Shown: positions 12,230-26,600 of the stretch, piece after piece
How the letters are laid out: each line of letters begins with the position of its first letter
Position numbering within the stretch: the first letter of the stretch is position 1
DNA from: Antedon mediterranea
Taxonomy: Eukaryota > Echinodermata > Crinoidea > Comatulida > Antedonidae
Length of the DNA: 64,000 nt
Assembly: GCF_964355755.1 (NCBI RefSeq)
Contig: NC_092675.1
Span: 29,102,912-29,166,911, forward strand
Direction: 5' to 3'
Translations under genes and position numbers: made by a program
Notes under the pieces: model-generated
Databases searched by the model: none
Seen by the model: the letters and a program-made list of their open reading frames with translations, nothing else
What the model was told of the DNA's origin: nothing

Positions 12230-13800
12230 TACTGTACTTCAATGTTCTGTTAATCCCAAATTTGTTTTGAAATACTGCAAATTCCTTAATAATTATGTCT
12301 TAAATTGGCACGGATTATAAATACTGTTAATTCCTAGGTTATAAATGTTAATTGAATTGAAAATAAATTTCTGTTATAATACTAGAAATTCCTGATAAAG
12401 CACAATGTTCTAGAGATCGAGGTTTTATTTGACAGTGAAGTATAAATTAAGTGATTAATTGAAAGAGTAATTTTTTATTTTGTTGCCCTTTTATGCGGTC
12501 ATGCCATTTGATTTTAAAATCTTGGATATAAGTTTTAAATGTTTTCCAGTTTTTTTAACTCACTACTAATTAAAAGTTTATTTAGAAGTGTGGTTAGTTT
12601 TGTAATTTTTGAAATTTAAATGTGAATGTTGTAGGATAACCAGATTCTTGCAACCTATCTGTAGAATTGTGCATAGGTGTGGACGGCACAACTATCATTC
12701 ATCTCCCCTAAAGGGTGGGGGGGGGGGGGTGGTGGGGGTCCCTTCGCAACCAATTTTGATTTTGGCTGATGCTTACATATTAGAATGTTTTCATTTGTCC
12801 CTAGTTGGAACGTAATGTTTAATTTATAATTTTAGCATGTTCGGGATGCGTTTTTATTATGATGAAGTAACCTGTGTTAAAATGTATTTTATCACAAACT
12901 AATGAATTGTTTATTGGAGTGCAATGCTATTTAAAAAAGGTTTTTTTTCTGTGCCAAATTTTTCGAATGCTATAAACCAAATAGTGTTAATCTGTAGATG
13001 GTTGCAGAAAAGTTTCTCAATTGGATTTGAAGGTTAAATTCTGTTAAAATGCTTATTTTGCTAAACATGTAGATCTCGCAAAATTCATAAATTACATTAC
13101 ACGTGTCTGAACTATAATTAGTAGTTTCATTTATGTTTAAGTGAATTTTACGGTATTTATTTTGCAAAAACTTGACGTTACTTGACTTAATGTTGCAGAC
13201 ATTCCAATAAAAAGGAAAACAAAAGTTGCGAATCTTTGGATATAGTTGAGGATGGGCAGAAGTTGCAACATGTCATGTAATAAATTTTTACGTAAGTGGA
13301 TAGAATAATTGATAACTGTGCCTTGATTAACATTGATTTTAAACAAGTTGAAGTGTATTCATCCCTTGCTATTTTTTTTTAGAACTTTTCCTTCAAATTA
13401 AATTATAAATTGTACAGCTATCATTTCATAATAACCATATATGGGCACATCATTACTGTATTTGGGCATATTATTATAGTTTATAACCATACGTGGGCAC
13501 ATTACTATATTTGGGCATGTCATAGTTTTATGGAACAGGTGGTATGTTAAGCAATTAGCTAAATGTTTCAAACTACATCTTTATAAATGAGGCAAGGTAG
13601 ACCAACTGTTTGTAATGTTGTAAATGATGTTTAAATTCTGCAAAATAAGAGTATTTTTATGCAGAATAAATTAGTTTTATATTGTGGGGACAACATTTAC
13701 ATATTCAGCTGATATAAATTTGTATTATTGTTTTGTAATGAATAATATATTTGTATGAATGATTTTTGGTCTGTCTTGCTGATGTTGTAATCTTTTTAAC

Positions 13801-16800
13801 AATTTTTTTTTTCTTGCAATGTTTTGCCTGACTTCAATATTAAGAGCGTAAACTAGACATTATATTCAATAACAAGTATATTCGAGAAGTGTACAGTTTG
13901 TATAATATGCATACAGCTTGAAAAAAAATATACCATGCACAAAATTACTAAAAGATTTGTCTTTGATTGTTTTCTGTCCATATCTGCTTTCTGTTTGTCG
14001 CCCTCTCTTGGAAATAAGCAAGTCTTGTGTTGTGTCTGCAACCAAATTATGTTCCACATACAGTACTTAAATGAACAAACAAATTTTCTTGGAATCTTTG
14101 ATGAAGACTCATTTTAGGTTGAACAGGGAATTGCTAATTAACGACCAGAATTTAGTATATTCAAACCTGATTCGATAGAAAAACCTTGTTACTGCCCTCA
14201 ACATGTCAGTAGTCAATTGTCAGTTTTACACAAACACACAAAGTTCTGTTTAGTTATAAAAAAAATTATTTACTGTATAGTGTTTTAATTATCTATCAGT
14301 ATCAAAATACAAATTCAAAACTAGGCAAAATTGTTTGCCTCACAAAACCTTACAAGAGCAATTTAGTTTATCTGTTTAAAATGTGTCCATGAAAAAGGAA
14401 TAATCATTTTTATTAATCTGCCGGAAGGAGACAAGAAGTCTGTAATTTTGATCCATTTTATTGTTGATGATATAAGCCTAGTTTAGCATATCATTCCATT
14501 GTGTAGACATTCTGATGAGCGATGAACAAATCAGTAACTTTTAAAGTTCTGGCCAATTGGACACCAGGTGTCGTCAACGTCATTGACACGTTCACCTGCA
14601 GTGCGGTTAATTGACTAGAAAATCAAGAGAACGAACATACGCGATATAATTATTTCACGGTTCAGCCTACAAACAGCGACTTTTCCACAACTCATTAAAT
14701 AAAATATAAATATCAGCTTTTTATCGATCATTTCTATTACCATTTATTGTCACCATTTCTTAGCAAATTGCTATTTTCTTGCTCAAATCAGAAAACAATC
14801 ACAAAATATTCTTAAAAATTAAATTATAACCAGAATTGCAACCAGAAAACATGCATTTCTTTACATTTAATAAATAACATATACTGTATTATTACTGCAG
14901 TATTATTTCATCATGTCCATTTTGGATATTTACTGCATTTGTAATCGACAAAAACAAGAAAATGTAATTGAAATACAAACTATTAACCTAATTAAACCAA
15001 AGTGAGCTGTTTTGTTTTGATAACACCTATTACTCAAATTTTACATTTAAAAATTAAAACTAAACAACAAAGCTATAACCTTGGTTCGAACAGGGATTCA
15101 CTCTTCCCTGGTTCGAACAATAATAGGTAAATCTAGGCAATTAAAAACATGAACAACTTAAAAAGCAAGCAAAGCAACTATTAATGAATGGCATAGCACC
15201 TATAATTGTTTCGTCTTTCCCTTATGTGGCAGGTACAGTACCCACGCCAGTAACTATGTTGTTTTGTGAGTTTATATTTGTTGGGTCAAATGCATCATAC
15301 TCATTTCAAAGGTAAATTACTAAAAAACTAAATTAAATATTACCTTTTATCATTACAATAAATATGTATATACAGTGGTTTATGCAGAGTGTACTCACAT
15401 GGAGTGTGTAGAACGTGTTTGGTACATCACTTTCATTGAACTGTTTTTAGCTTTTTAAAGCTTGTTCAAGGTTATTTACAACAAATACATCACATAGGAT
15501 TGTCGTAACACACATCTAAGTCAATAACTTACTATTCTAGTATAATAAATAAAAGACATTTTTATCTTTACAGACAATTATATAACAGTTAGTGGATGCT
15601 AATTGATCCTCTTAATAGTTACAGCTCTCATAAGTACAATTATTGCAAGCTAAGACTAGGATTAAACAATTGCATTGATTCCTCTACTTAAGTAATTAAG
15701 CCTGGTTCCCATTAGGACGCTGACCAATCACACGCGACTGTTCGAATAATCTATCGCTTGTGATTGGTCAAATCACTTTGCGTTGAGCTACGTTCTTACG
15801 TTGTGTCCTAGTGGAAACCGAGCTTTATTCCATGCTCTGCTGCAGTGGCATGGCCAGAGAAGATGAACAAGAAATCACTCATCTGTTATGGAATGGATTT
15901 TGGCAATATATTATGAATGAATGCTTTCTTGCCATCATTTGGCGTCTCTTGGCCATCTCACTTCTAAATATCTCACCCATTTGGTTAAAACATTGCGTTA
16001 TTTATAAATACGAATAAAAACACAGGTATATATTCACATTAGAATATTTGTATCCAAAAAATATACTATCTTTAAAGATCGTACCAAGAGTAAATATAAT
16101 CTATAGCACTATATACACCTTTAAAAAACAGCATTTATTTAATAATTTAATGCGATTGTTTAACTTTTAATTGCATTGGCTAAGCAAATGGAGTGTTTCT
16201 ATAGATACAGGAAGATCATTACCTAACACTAATTTGTTTTTTTTTGTATTTTTATTTATTTTTTATAATTTTTTTTTAACATTTTAAATATTTATTTTGT
16301 TTTTTTTAAATATTTTTTTATTTTAGTACAAACTTGAGTTTTCTATTCTCTCTTTTGTTTTTTTGTTTTTTTGTGGTGGTTTTTAGGTTTTTTTTAACAG
16401 TCTATACAGTATTATTATACACACATTTTACTCATTATTGATATCAGCAACATTGTCTTTGTGTTGTTTAGAGTGTCTATATATGGCAATTTTTTCAACA
16501 TCAACATGATTAAGTTAATTTTGATTTGGCAAGTTAGTCTTGGCTGTGTGGCAAGAACATCAAATTTAATTAAATGCTCTAAAAAGGCAGAATAATTTTC
16601 TCGTAGAGCACACTGGTCATTTTCATCATCACATTTAATAATGCCAATTGTAAATGATGATGCAGAATATAATATTTACAGTACCAAAAGAAGATGCATA
16701 ACTTCAAGGAAGTGCATAAATTGTCATGTTTAACCTAATGTGTGGAAGATAGAATATTACTATTATAAAAAATTACTATAAAAAGTATAGAAAAAATATA

Positions 16801-16936
16801 CAACTTATGAGTCTGAGGAAATGTACAAAGTTATCTTATATACTGTTGTTTATGAAATGATCTATAACAGTAAATAATAAATAATATGAAGTTATGCATT
16901 TAAGCAAATGTATACAATCCATCACCTAGCACCAAT
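13801..16936. other. Intergenic DNA between NFI and SLC6
   Basis: AT-rich sequence with long T-runs at 16230-16400 and no recognisable exon. Open frames around 13853-14117 overlap on both strands, lack coding character and match no family I know. One MITE-2 copy lies inside. Confidence 0.5.
15698..15825. mobile_element. MITE-2 copy
   Basis: Ends AAGCCTGGTTCCCATTAG and CTAGTGGAAACCGAGCTT bracket a core with two divergent ATTGG (CCAAT) boxes around GCGACTGTTCGAATAATC. It is about 128 bp long and has no ORF beyond a chance frame that enters its right end. Confidence 0.85.
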
Positions 16937-17234
16937 AAGGCTATGTTCACACTCACAGCACAGGAGCGGATCTAGAGGGAGCACTACGGGATCCTCTGGA
17001 TCCGCCCCTGCAGCGTTTGTTTCCAATTCAACGCAGCGTTAATTTTGTCTAACACTAGCGTTTGAACTGTAATTTCCGTCATCGCTGATGGCGGCCATGT
17101 CTGTTCGTGGCCAGCGTAAAAATCACTGTTGCCTCTCTCGTCTGTATTTGAATTCCAGATGTTGGGTATCCCAGACACAGTGTACCTAAGTCACATGCTA
17201 CCAACCTTTCAGTCGTGAGTGTGAACATACCCTT
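16937..17234. mobile_element. MITE-like element with AAGGCTATGTTCACACTCAC ends
   Basis: The left end AAGGCTATGTTCACACTCAC is mirrored by GTGAGTGTGAACATACCCTT on the right, giving a roughly 298-bp palindromic-ended element. It lies about 400 bp beyond the SLC6 stop codon. Open frames inside it are by-products. Only one copy is seen here. Confidence 0.8.
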
Positions 17235-17632
17235 GTACATATTATATATACAGTATTTACACAATTATGCTTAATAATTATATATATACAATATATACAT
17301 ATATGTTGAAATACATACAATGTTTACATATTAATGTATAAACAATTATACCAGATAATGTATTCATATTATAATATTGCTGATAATGTTTAACATAATC
17401 ATTTGACATACATTACATGATTACATATTCTTCATCATGTTATTGTAGCAACATTCAATGTTGTTACGTACAATACATTTTGCTTATTTTGTATGTTTAA
17501 GCAAACCTACTAGTTACAAGGGTTTAAACATTCATTATTGACTGCTGCGATGACATTTCACTAAAGGAATTTGTAGGTTTTTGCATTATACATGTGCTTT
17601 CCTTTTTACTGAATTTTTCCTAATTACTAATC

Positions 17633-20600
17633 TCAAACTTGTACTCCATTCACGTCATCGTAAGTAACTTTACCATCATAGCTATAGTCAATCATGGCCT
17701 GGGGGTCAAGGTCAGGGTCACCTCCCATTGTTGTTCCATTTCGTTGATGTACTTCAAAAGCCTCTCTTCGGTGGTCAACAAGTGCTGGACCCCATGTATC
17801 AGTTGAACTGGCCATTACTTTCAATCGCTATAATAAAATAAAATAAATATTATTTATACTTTCTGGGTTTCTTCTTCACTCATAAATAAAACTGAACTGA
17901 AGTATATGTGTGATACATGTTAAGCTTTGCATCCACTATCAAACTATAGTTTGACAAAAAAAGTGTGATGTACCGAAATATGGCAGTGATTTGCCCAAAT
18001 ATGGTAGTGATATGACATCATTAAGTCCATATATGGGCACACATCACATTTTTTTGTCACATAAAGTTTGATAGTGTAGACAAAGCTTTCGTCATCCAAC
18101 CATTACACGATAAAGCACCAACAAAAATGTTTTGTATTACTCATAGTAACTTACGTCAAGAGCGGAACCTTTCTGCTTAATGAAATCATAGATGGCAAGT
18201 CCAGGAATGGGCACAACAGCAGTAGCGTACAGGAACCAACCAATCACATGAGCCCAGTCGGGAAAATCAGAATCTCCGACAGTAGGAGCTGTCCAGTTAG
18301 CCCAGTCAAATAAAACGACAGCCTGGAAAAGACAAAATTAAATATTTTGTTATTGAATAATTTTAGTAATATCTTTTGTATTGATAGATACACATTATGT
18401 AATCATCATACCACCATTGCCAACTATTGATTCCTAATTAGCAAAGTGTAATAGATAATTTGTTTGTTTTTCACCTAATTGTTTAATTCTATTGATCAAA
18501 TTCTAGGTGACCTTCTTCTTGTATTTATATTCAATTTATGTACAATATTTGTGTTTTATTTAAATGTGTGTTGAGTTAAATTCACAAATAAATTTCCTCT
18601 TACTGATAATATTACAGGTGTAATAGCAAGCCAGTTGAGAGGCCACCAGTAGAAGAGAGGTGAATCCACAATGCGGTCACCGACCATCGTACGGATATCA
18701 TTAACGAATCTCTTGTAACCATACAACCACGCAATTCCAATGCATTCTCCGAGACCGTATAACAGGATTGGGTTTGCTACGTATGAATCGATTAATGCAA
18801 CCCAGTAATTACCAGCCTGAAATTACAAAATGATATGTAATTATTATTAATTATGCAAATATGTAAATTATTATTAATTATGCAAATTATTCAATACAGA
18901 AATCAACTTGATATAAATTTAATTGTAAATAACAAACTTTAATATCTTAATGTTTTTGATGAAGATAAAATAAAAAAATAGAAAATAAATTTAAATAAAT
19001 TAGGCCTATTAAATACAGAAACATAATTGTCGTGTTTAAAGAAAAATGATTTATACTTCAGAGTTTTAGAGCTATAGTAAGATATAAATGACAACTTATG
19101 TTTTTTTTAAATATATTTCTTTGATATTAATACTTATTGCATGAATCATTCATACTTTTATTTTATCATATTTAATGTCTAGTGTATATACCGTAATCTA
19201 CTTATCCATACCTGAGATACACACAGTAAGCCAATGAAAAAGCTAAACGAACAAAAAGCCCCAAGTACGTATAATTTCTTCTTCCTCAACTGCTTTGGAT
19301 ATTCGTCGATAACCGCTGTGATTATTGTTTCAACAATTACAAACTAGAACAAATTGAAAAATTAGAACACATAAGCTATGGTGAGTGGAAACACACGCTT
19401 AGTCAATTTAGTGTGAAGTGAGCACTTTAAGTACATGGAAATAGACACTTACATTGAGAATATGGCATGAATAACAAAAGATAGATATAGTTATAATAGC
19501 ATTAGGAGGTTTAAATTAAAAAAAGTATTTGCTATTTGAAGAAGGATTAATTGTTAATCTCCAGCATATTGTCTGTTTTACATCCTGTATTAAAGGCTAG
19601 AAAATTGTGAATAAGCAAAATACCAACCTGGCTATCAAGTCCAAGAGTTAGCAACATGAAGAAAAACAGGAATGCCCATACTGGAGCGCCAGGCAGACTA
19701 GCAACAGCTGAGGGATACGCGATGAACGCTAAACCAAAAGCTGAAAGAACAATCGTCAAAATATTTATGATTTAGTGAATTTCTAACTCCATTTTTCCCT
19801 TTAATCTGTCTTTTATAAAATATAAATCAGTATTTATTCTGGGTTGATTTGGATTAAAAAAGATTTTGATATGTAATTATATTACTTTTTAATATGTGTA
19901 TCCATCACACATTGGTTCATATAACAACCCTTTCTACCTTCTAATTATTGCAATACTTCTTTGTTACTTACATTGTGTGACCACGTCCTCAATTGGCTTA
20001 TCAAGTTGTTGTGCCATGTACCCAATGATAGAGAAGATCACAAAACCAGCTAATAAACTTGTTAAACAGTTCAAAATTGGGATGATCATAGCATCTCTGT
20101 TGGAAAAAAAAAATTTAAATTATAAAGTTTTATTTCCACAATGTAAATACAAAAGTTGTTATAATTAGAAATTGTACTTGTACTGGAAAAAACTAATAAG
20201 TTTTAAAGAGCTTTAAGGTTTCTTAGTTATATTACTGAAATTTATAATATTATACCTGAAGCAGTTGTTTCGGAATTTGTTGTATGAAGCTAAAGTGATG
20301 AGTCCGCCCCATGAAGCACTGAGGGAGTAGAAGATCTGAACGGCGGCGTCTTTCCAAACTTTAGGGTCCTTCAATCGGTGCCATTGTGGTGTGATGAAGT
20401 ACTTGATACCTTCTTGGTGTCCATCAAGAGTTAGGCCCTTGATCAGCAGAATGATAAGGACAACGTATGGGAAAGTGGCTGTGAAGTAGACTACCTTCCC
20501 TGATGATTTGATTCCCTTGGCTAAGCAAACAAAAACAATACCCCAGGCTAGCAGGAGACACAGACCTAGTTCCCACACAACATAGCCGGTGTCATTGATG

Positions 20601-23600
20601 CTATCAGATCTCTGTAAAGCCTCATATCTGGGGAGAAGAGCATAACAATTCATCAAACCACTATTCACTTTGAATTAAAATACCTAGAAATAACCCCATA
20701 ATCTTTTAGAATGCTTCATGCAGTGTCATTGACGTCACTACCCAAACTGATTATTATCGATTTTTGTTATTTTAATAAGTACCCAGGGTTAATTTTCTGT
20801 CAGTCATGATTCATTACCCCTTTTAATGTTCTACTGAAATTGAAAACAAGCGTCACATTCGACGAGATGTTTTTAAAAACAATCTTTTATTTTGTAGGAT
20901 TGAGAATTAGAAATGGCTAGTTGGAAACAGATCTAAAAATGTAAATACTGTATCAATGTAAAAACTGTATTAATGTGAATTCAAATAAACGAACAAGTAG
21001 TCTGACTTACAAATAAAATTCTTCACTTGCGCCAACACGTTCTTCTCTGAAAGGATCAACGTACAAAGACTTATCCCCGCCCGCACTAATGTTGTACATA
21101 GCCAACTCAGCTTCCGAGTAGTCACTCATGTAAGCACAGGTATTGTTAAATGTGACGAATGTACCGTTGCCGTGTACGCAGTCTTGCACCATCTCTGCAC
21201 AGTTGAAGACTGAGTTCCATGCGTGATCGCAGCCAACCCACGGGAGACTTTTGGTGAGAGATGCGAACATGTAACGTATAGTATATGTGATAATTACGTT
21301 GTAGTAAATACCGACGTAGAATGAAACAGCCATCATTCCATAACCAATGCCTATAAAAAATATGAATACAATATGCTTAGATGGCCATCATTCTCTTCAT
21401 GTAAATGTAAATTGGTTTTGGTTAATTTTATAAATAATAATGACCAATCAAAAGAATGAATATTTCTCCACATAAACTATTATTTTGCATCATGATTGTA
21501 AATATAATAAACTGTACAATGTAATCAAACATTTGTTATCACACAAAAAAAATATGATATTATTACTTACAAAATAATCAGCTTGTTTTAAATTTTAATA
21601 GATATTATCTGCATTTATTTACCCAAATTTAGGGTACATTACAAGCAAGTTATGGGAGATTTACCCACCAAGACTGATAAACACAAAGATTGGATTCAGA
21701 TTATTATCATAAGATATGTGAGACAGTAGCAATATCTGTTGCAATGCCAAGTTAGATGCTTAACTACAATTTTAACATATCGTATCACGAACCTTTACAT
21801 GCGATACAATTTATTTAATCTATGATAAAAAGCTGCATTGCATTTAACCTGCCTGAAGTGTATCTATTTAGCTAGTTTCATGCACCATGACTGGCGTCAA
21901 AATGTTCTAGCGTAATTGCACGGAAGTAGGGCTTTGAAAATTCTACAATTATATTAAGTGAGGATTCGTGACACGCGGGAGTTTCATGCGTCAAATGTAA
22001 CACAATCAAGGACAATACATATAAAATATAATATTAAATTATGGATAAATAATATTTGGATAATCGTTATAGATACGGCACAGTTTTGGATTTGTTCCAA
22101 GCGAAATCAATAAGTCTCATGGAAATGTGACGCTTTCTTTTCAAATAATCTTTGATGAGGATCTTTATATATTTTGGTCGTCGTCCAAGAAATTAAGTTT
22201 TTTTCCCTCTCCTACTGTGCAGGATGCACTAACAAGGAAGTTCTCAAAATGCAGACACGGGGAAAGTACCCTAAAAATTCATAACAACTATCTTTTTGAT
22301 AAAAACTATGAATGAAACATACAGTAGAACAATGCCCTTTCAAAAGTAAATAGTAATACTGCTAAAATGATTCATTTTGTTTCATTTTCTATAAAACCAA
22401 AACAAACCACTTGCAACATACATCAATGACTTTAAAACCACCAATTACAGACCTCCCTATAATAGCAATTGACTCAACAAAACAGTAGGGAAATTTGGCT
22501 TTAGTTAGGGATAGAATGATCTATCTAGTTCTATTTGTCCCATGACCTAGAGGATCAGAAGGTGCGTAGCAGATGAGATACTGCACCGAAGTCCTTCCAT
22601 AGGGAATTAGTAGTTGCACTCATCATGATACGATACACAGGCACATTAAGCCATATCTTCCAGTGGTGCCTAAACCCCTTTCAATGTGCCTAGCAGGACC
22701 CTCTAGCAAGAGTTTATGCACACCGCGGCACAACACCATACAAAATTCTGGTATAAACTCCAGAATTTGTCTAGGAAATTTGTTAGTTTGTGTTTCAAAT
22801 TATAAGGAAATATTTAACATTATTTCCGCAATAGATCTCAAGATTGTAATGTAATTCAAACTACAATAGTAGGCCTATATTCTTTCTTAGTAATTATTTC
22901 ATTTTCTATTTCCTGAAATTAAAACGTACCTCGTAAAATTGGAACTGCACGCCATGAGGTTATAGGTCCGAGACTGCAGTATTGTCCAAAAACCAACTCC
23001 AAAAAAAATAGGGGAATACCAGCAAAAAGCAACATAATTGTGTATGGTATCAAAAATGCACCTGTAAGATAAAAAAGAAGAAAATATATATTTTTTGAAA
23101 GTCCACGTTTTATTTATCATTATTTTCATACTGCATCGAGTATGCAAGAAATCTTAAGCACTGTTTTGCAAATTAATACACATTATTGGGAAGCTATTTA
23201 ATTATTGAGTTACTTAACAAATCAAAAATAAAACAGAAGCACTTTTAATATGAGTCCACTCTGGTCACATGACTGCTCACGCGTGACTCTGCGGTAAAGA
23301 GAAGCGGTAATGACGTACATTACCAACGTCAAATAACTCAGAATATCAATAATTTTCGATCGCAAAAAATTTACTTCTCAAATTAATCTAGAAAAAACAT
23401 TAGGTATTTTCAGAGATAATCTTAAATGTGATTATACCATTTCCTTTGTTTTTTAATTGCAAAATTCTAATATCAATATGTTTCTACTACGGTAATGCTA
23501 AACTTATAAATTTCATGATTTCTTTATATACACCACAATCAATCACAATCACAATCAGAATCACAATCAATCAGAATCACAATCACAATCACAATCACAA

Positions 23601-26600
23601 TCAATCAGAAAGGTATGAATTATCCAGTTACATTTTTTACCAAATTTTGTCAAAAATGATATAAAAAGGCCTATATCAATTATGCAAATAAAATATGTTA
23701 ATTTAAAATACTAATAGTAATAAATATAGTAAAAATTAAAATACGTCTAGAGAGAAGCTCAACAACTGTTTTATTATTATCGTGACATTTAACATAAAAA
23801 AACCCACAAATTTGGCTGCAGTTTTCGACGAAAATTGGCATTGAAAATGTTTGATATTTTGAAGGACGTATTTGACACTTGTAAAAAATCATATTTTCAC
23901 ACGTTTGACAAATGATAATAAGATTATAATTAGTTAATATCATGTGTTAGACTTGTGATACAGTTACAAATAGTACCGTGAGTATGACTAATCATAGTTT
24001 GGCATCAACATCGGTTTAGTAAAGCCCTCATTAATTTATATTCCCTGTCGTCGAGAACATTCTAGTTAACCATATATTCTGTAATCAGTCTTAAATATAC
24101 CGGTATATATATATTTGAACATTTTTATGTAAATTTAAAGTTAACAAAGTAAAAATTATGCAGATTAAAAAATGTATTGGATGAAAATATTTAGATATTA
24201 AGTATTATGTATACAGTATATTTTATTTCTTGAATTATAAATATATGGAAACAGTGAGCGGATGCAGTATTTTGAAATATAATTAGAAATGATTTAAACT
24301 TCAACTTACCCCCTCCATTGGAGTAACATAAATATGGGAAACGCCAGACATTTCCAAGTCCGACTGCGTACCCTAAACATGACAGAAGAAAATCTAATTG
24401 GCCAGACCAGTTTCCACGGACTTCATTTTCGTCTTTACTTGGGAGGTCAACGTCGTCGTGAGGTGCAGAAAAATCACTTGTCGGAACATGGCCACCGTTA
24501 CTTAGGTGTCCATTTTCATCAATTTCAGTTACGTGTCCATCGTCTTTAGGAGGCTAAAATAAAAATATCAATATTTAATACTAATGATATAATGAAATAA
24601 TCCTATATTAACATAATATAGCTTTTTTTTGCAAACAGTGTTTTTATGCATTATTGTGTGGATAACACCGATTTTTCTCCCAACAACAAATCTTAAGAAA
24701 TGTGATGGAGATTATATACACAAAACAAACAAAAACATTAGGTTAACATTAGGTTAACATTAGGTTAACATTAAGTTAACATTAAGTACATTAGGTTAAC
24801 ATTAGGTTAACATTAAGTTAACATTAGGTTAACATTAGGTTACTTAAAATTCTTATAAGTAGCAACAAATGTAATGATTTAACATTAAAATCAAACTACA
24901 TCAAGATTTCCATGAAAATTGTTGAACAGTTGTCCTGAAATATGATATTAAAAATTGAATTACTTTTGGTTTCTGGACAATACTAAACTAAATTAGTTAT
25001 ATTATAACATAATGAAACAAAAAATAGAATTTAAAAAGAAAGTCATAATTCACTCATAACGTTTACCTCCAAACTCTAGCCATGGTGATGGAGGTATAAA
25101 AATATACCTCCATGCTCTAGCCTACCAATCTTACCTTTTGCAATGCCATCTTTCAGTCTTAAATCTCAGTAAACTAATATATCAAACAAATTATTAAAAA
25201 TTTACTTATTAATAACAAAACAACAAAGTTAACTCGTCTGCGTGAACTAATATTTGCAACTGATGCGCCACCATCAGGTGCTTTGTTTATGTTTACATTT
25301 TGATCCGGTCAGCGTATCCGACGATACATCCGGTTCCATTAATGAGAACTGCTCAGAGTACACTACCATATTTGGTAAAATGGGTTGTTCCATTATTATG
25401 ATTTACATCTTTGTAGTCATCGACCTTCACTTAAGTGGTGTTGTCATAATCCGTTTATTTGACCATATGGTGGGGTCAGTAAATGAACACACTTGAACCT
25501 TTGTAATGTACAAAGTGTTATTGTTTTTATAATTTAGCAAATGACCCTCTTCCTCTCTTCGTCGACAGCTTCTGAATCGCAATCGGCTCATTTAGATTTT
25601 ATTTTTTATGTATGAATGTATTTCTGGAAGGATAATTTACAAATCTACCATGGAGCTATCTACGGAGTCACCACCATAACAAATAAAACCCAATGAAAAA
25701 TAATCAAACAGTTAAAGAAAATCTACATTCTATCTAGTCCCGATTGTAGTCTCCAGACAAACACCGCGTACAAATAAGGAATTTCGCGCCAGTCGTTAAA
25801 CTTGGAATACGTTCAATACAAAGCGCGCCAAATATTCGCGCCAAACTGAACGGCATTGTCGACGACGGGAAGTCATGCCTAATTAAATTCACGAGTCACT
25901 TATCACGACCCAGATTCGGCGTGGGGTGTAATTTGCAACTTTCACTTGTTTTCCCCCCTAAATACGGATACAAGAAGTAGGCCTACGTACGTGAGCAATG
26001 TACTGTAATTGTTTTTTTTATTTATTACTCATGTTTGGTGGTGCTCAAGGAGCAATAGTATATGAGTAGGAGAAAGGGAGACAGATGATGCGATCACAAA
26101 CCTGGTAGACTGATATTTTGATATTTACCCCGGGTAGCCTACACCCAGCCTATAAAAATGGTGTTTTACAATTTAATTTGGAAATCGACCACCCTTAAAT
26201 TCATTATATCAACAAAGTAGGCTTACCGGTTTTGTAGATAAAAAAGCAGACAAAGGATTAAAAATATCAATAACAACTTTGCGGTGACCAATAATGTGGT
26301 TTTCCGTGAAGTATTGCTCTCCCGCGATAACAGCCCCCATCGGAACAAACGACCTGCTGATTACCGGTGGTAGGTACATAATTAAATTGATTTTTATATT
26401 GATAATGCGGAACCACAGGTCGTTCAACCTTGGATCAAAAACTAATCCATGTTTGTTTACACATTTTGTATTTATTATCATTTTATACCTGATTTAACCG
26501 TTTGTTTATTTATTTCCTTTATTGCATCCAGTAAACAGTGATGAAGTTCACATAAATACAGGTATTTAAAAAACTTTATCAAAGAAAACAAAACATAGTA

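Larger units (their letters stand above)
9067..13800 (+). other. NFI 3'UTR and downstream AT-rich DNA
   Basis: No further coding exon is seen after the NFI stop. NFI messages usually have long 3'UTRs, and candidate AATAAA signals occur, for example near 10733, 10777 and 13665, but I cannot choose the true end. A short direct duplication around 9900-9955 repeats CCAGTTAGAGYGCCCTCTAT. The remainder is AT-rich and carries the elements listed separately. Confidence 0.45.

Noticed and set aside
16984-17264. Minus-strand frames such as MSGIPNIWNSN
   Set aside because: They lie inside the palindromic-ended element at 16937-17234.
24738-24843. Interstitial telomere repeat
   Set aside because: The period is 11 bp (CATTAGGTTAA), not TTAGGG, so it is an ordinary tandem repeat.
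26209-26497. Overlapping frames on both strands
   Set aside because: Mutual shadows in SLC6 intron 1 with no recognisable motif or splice fit.
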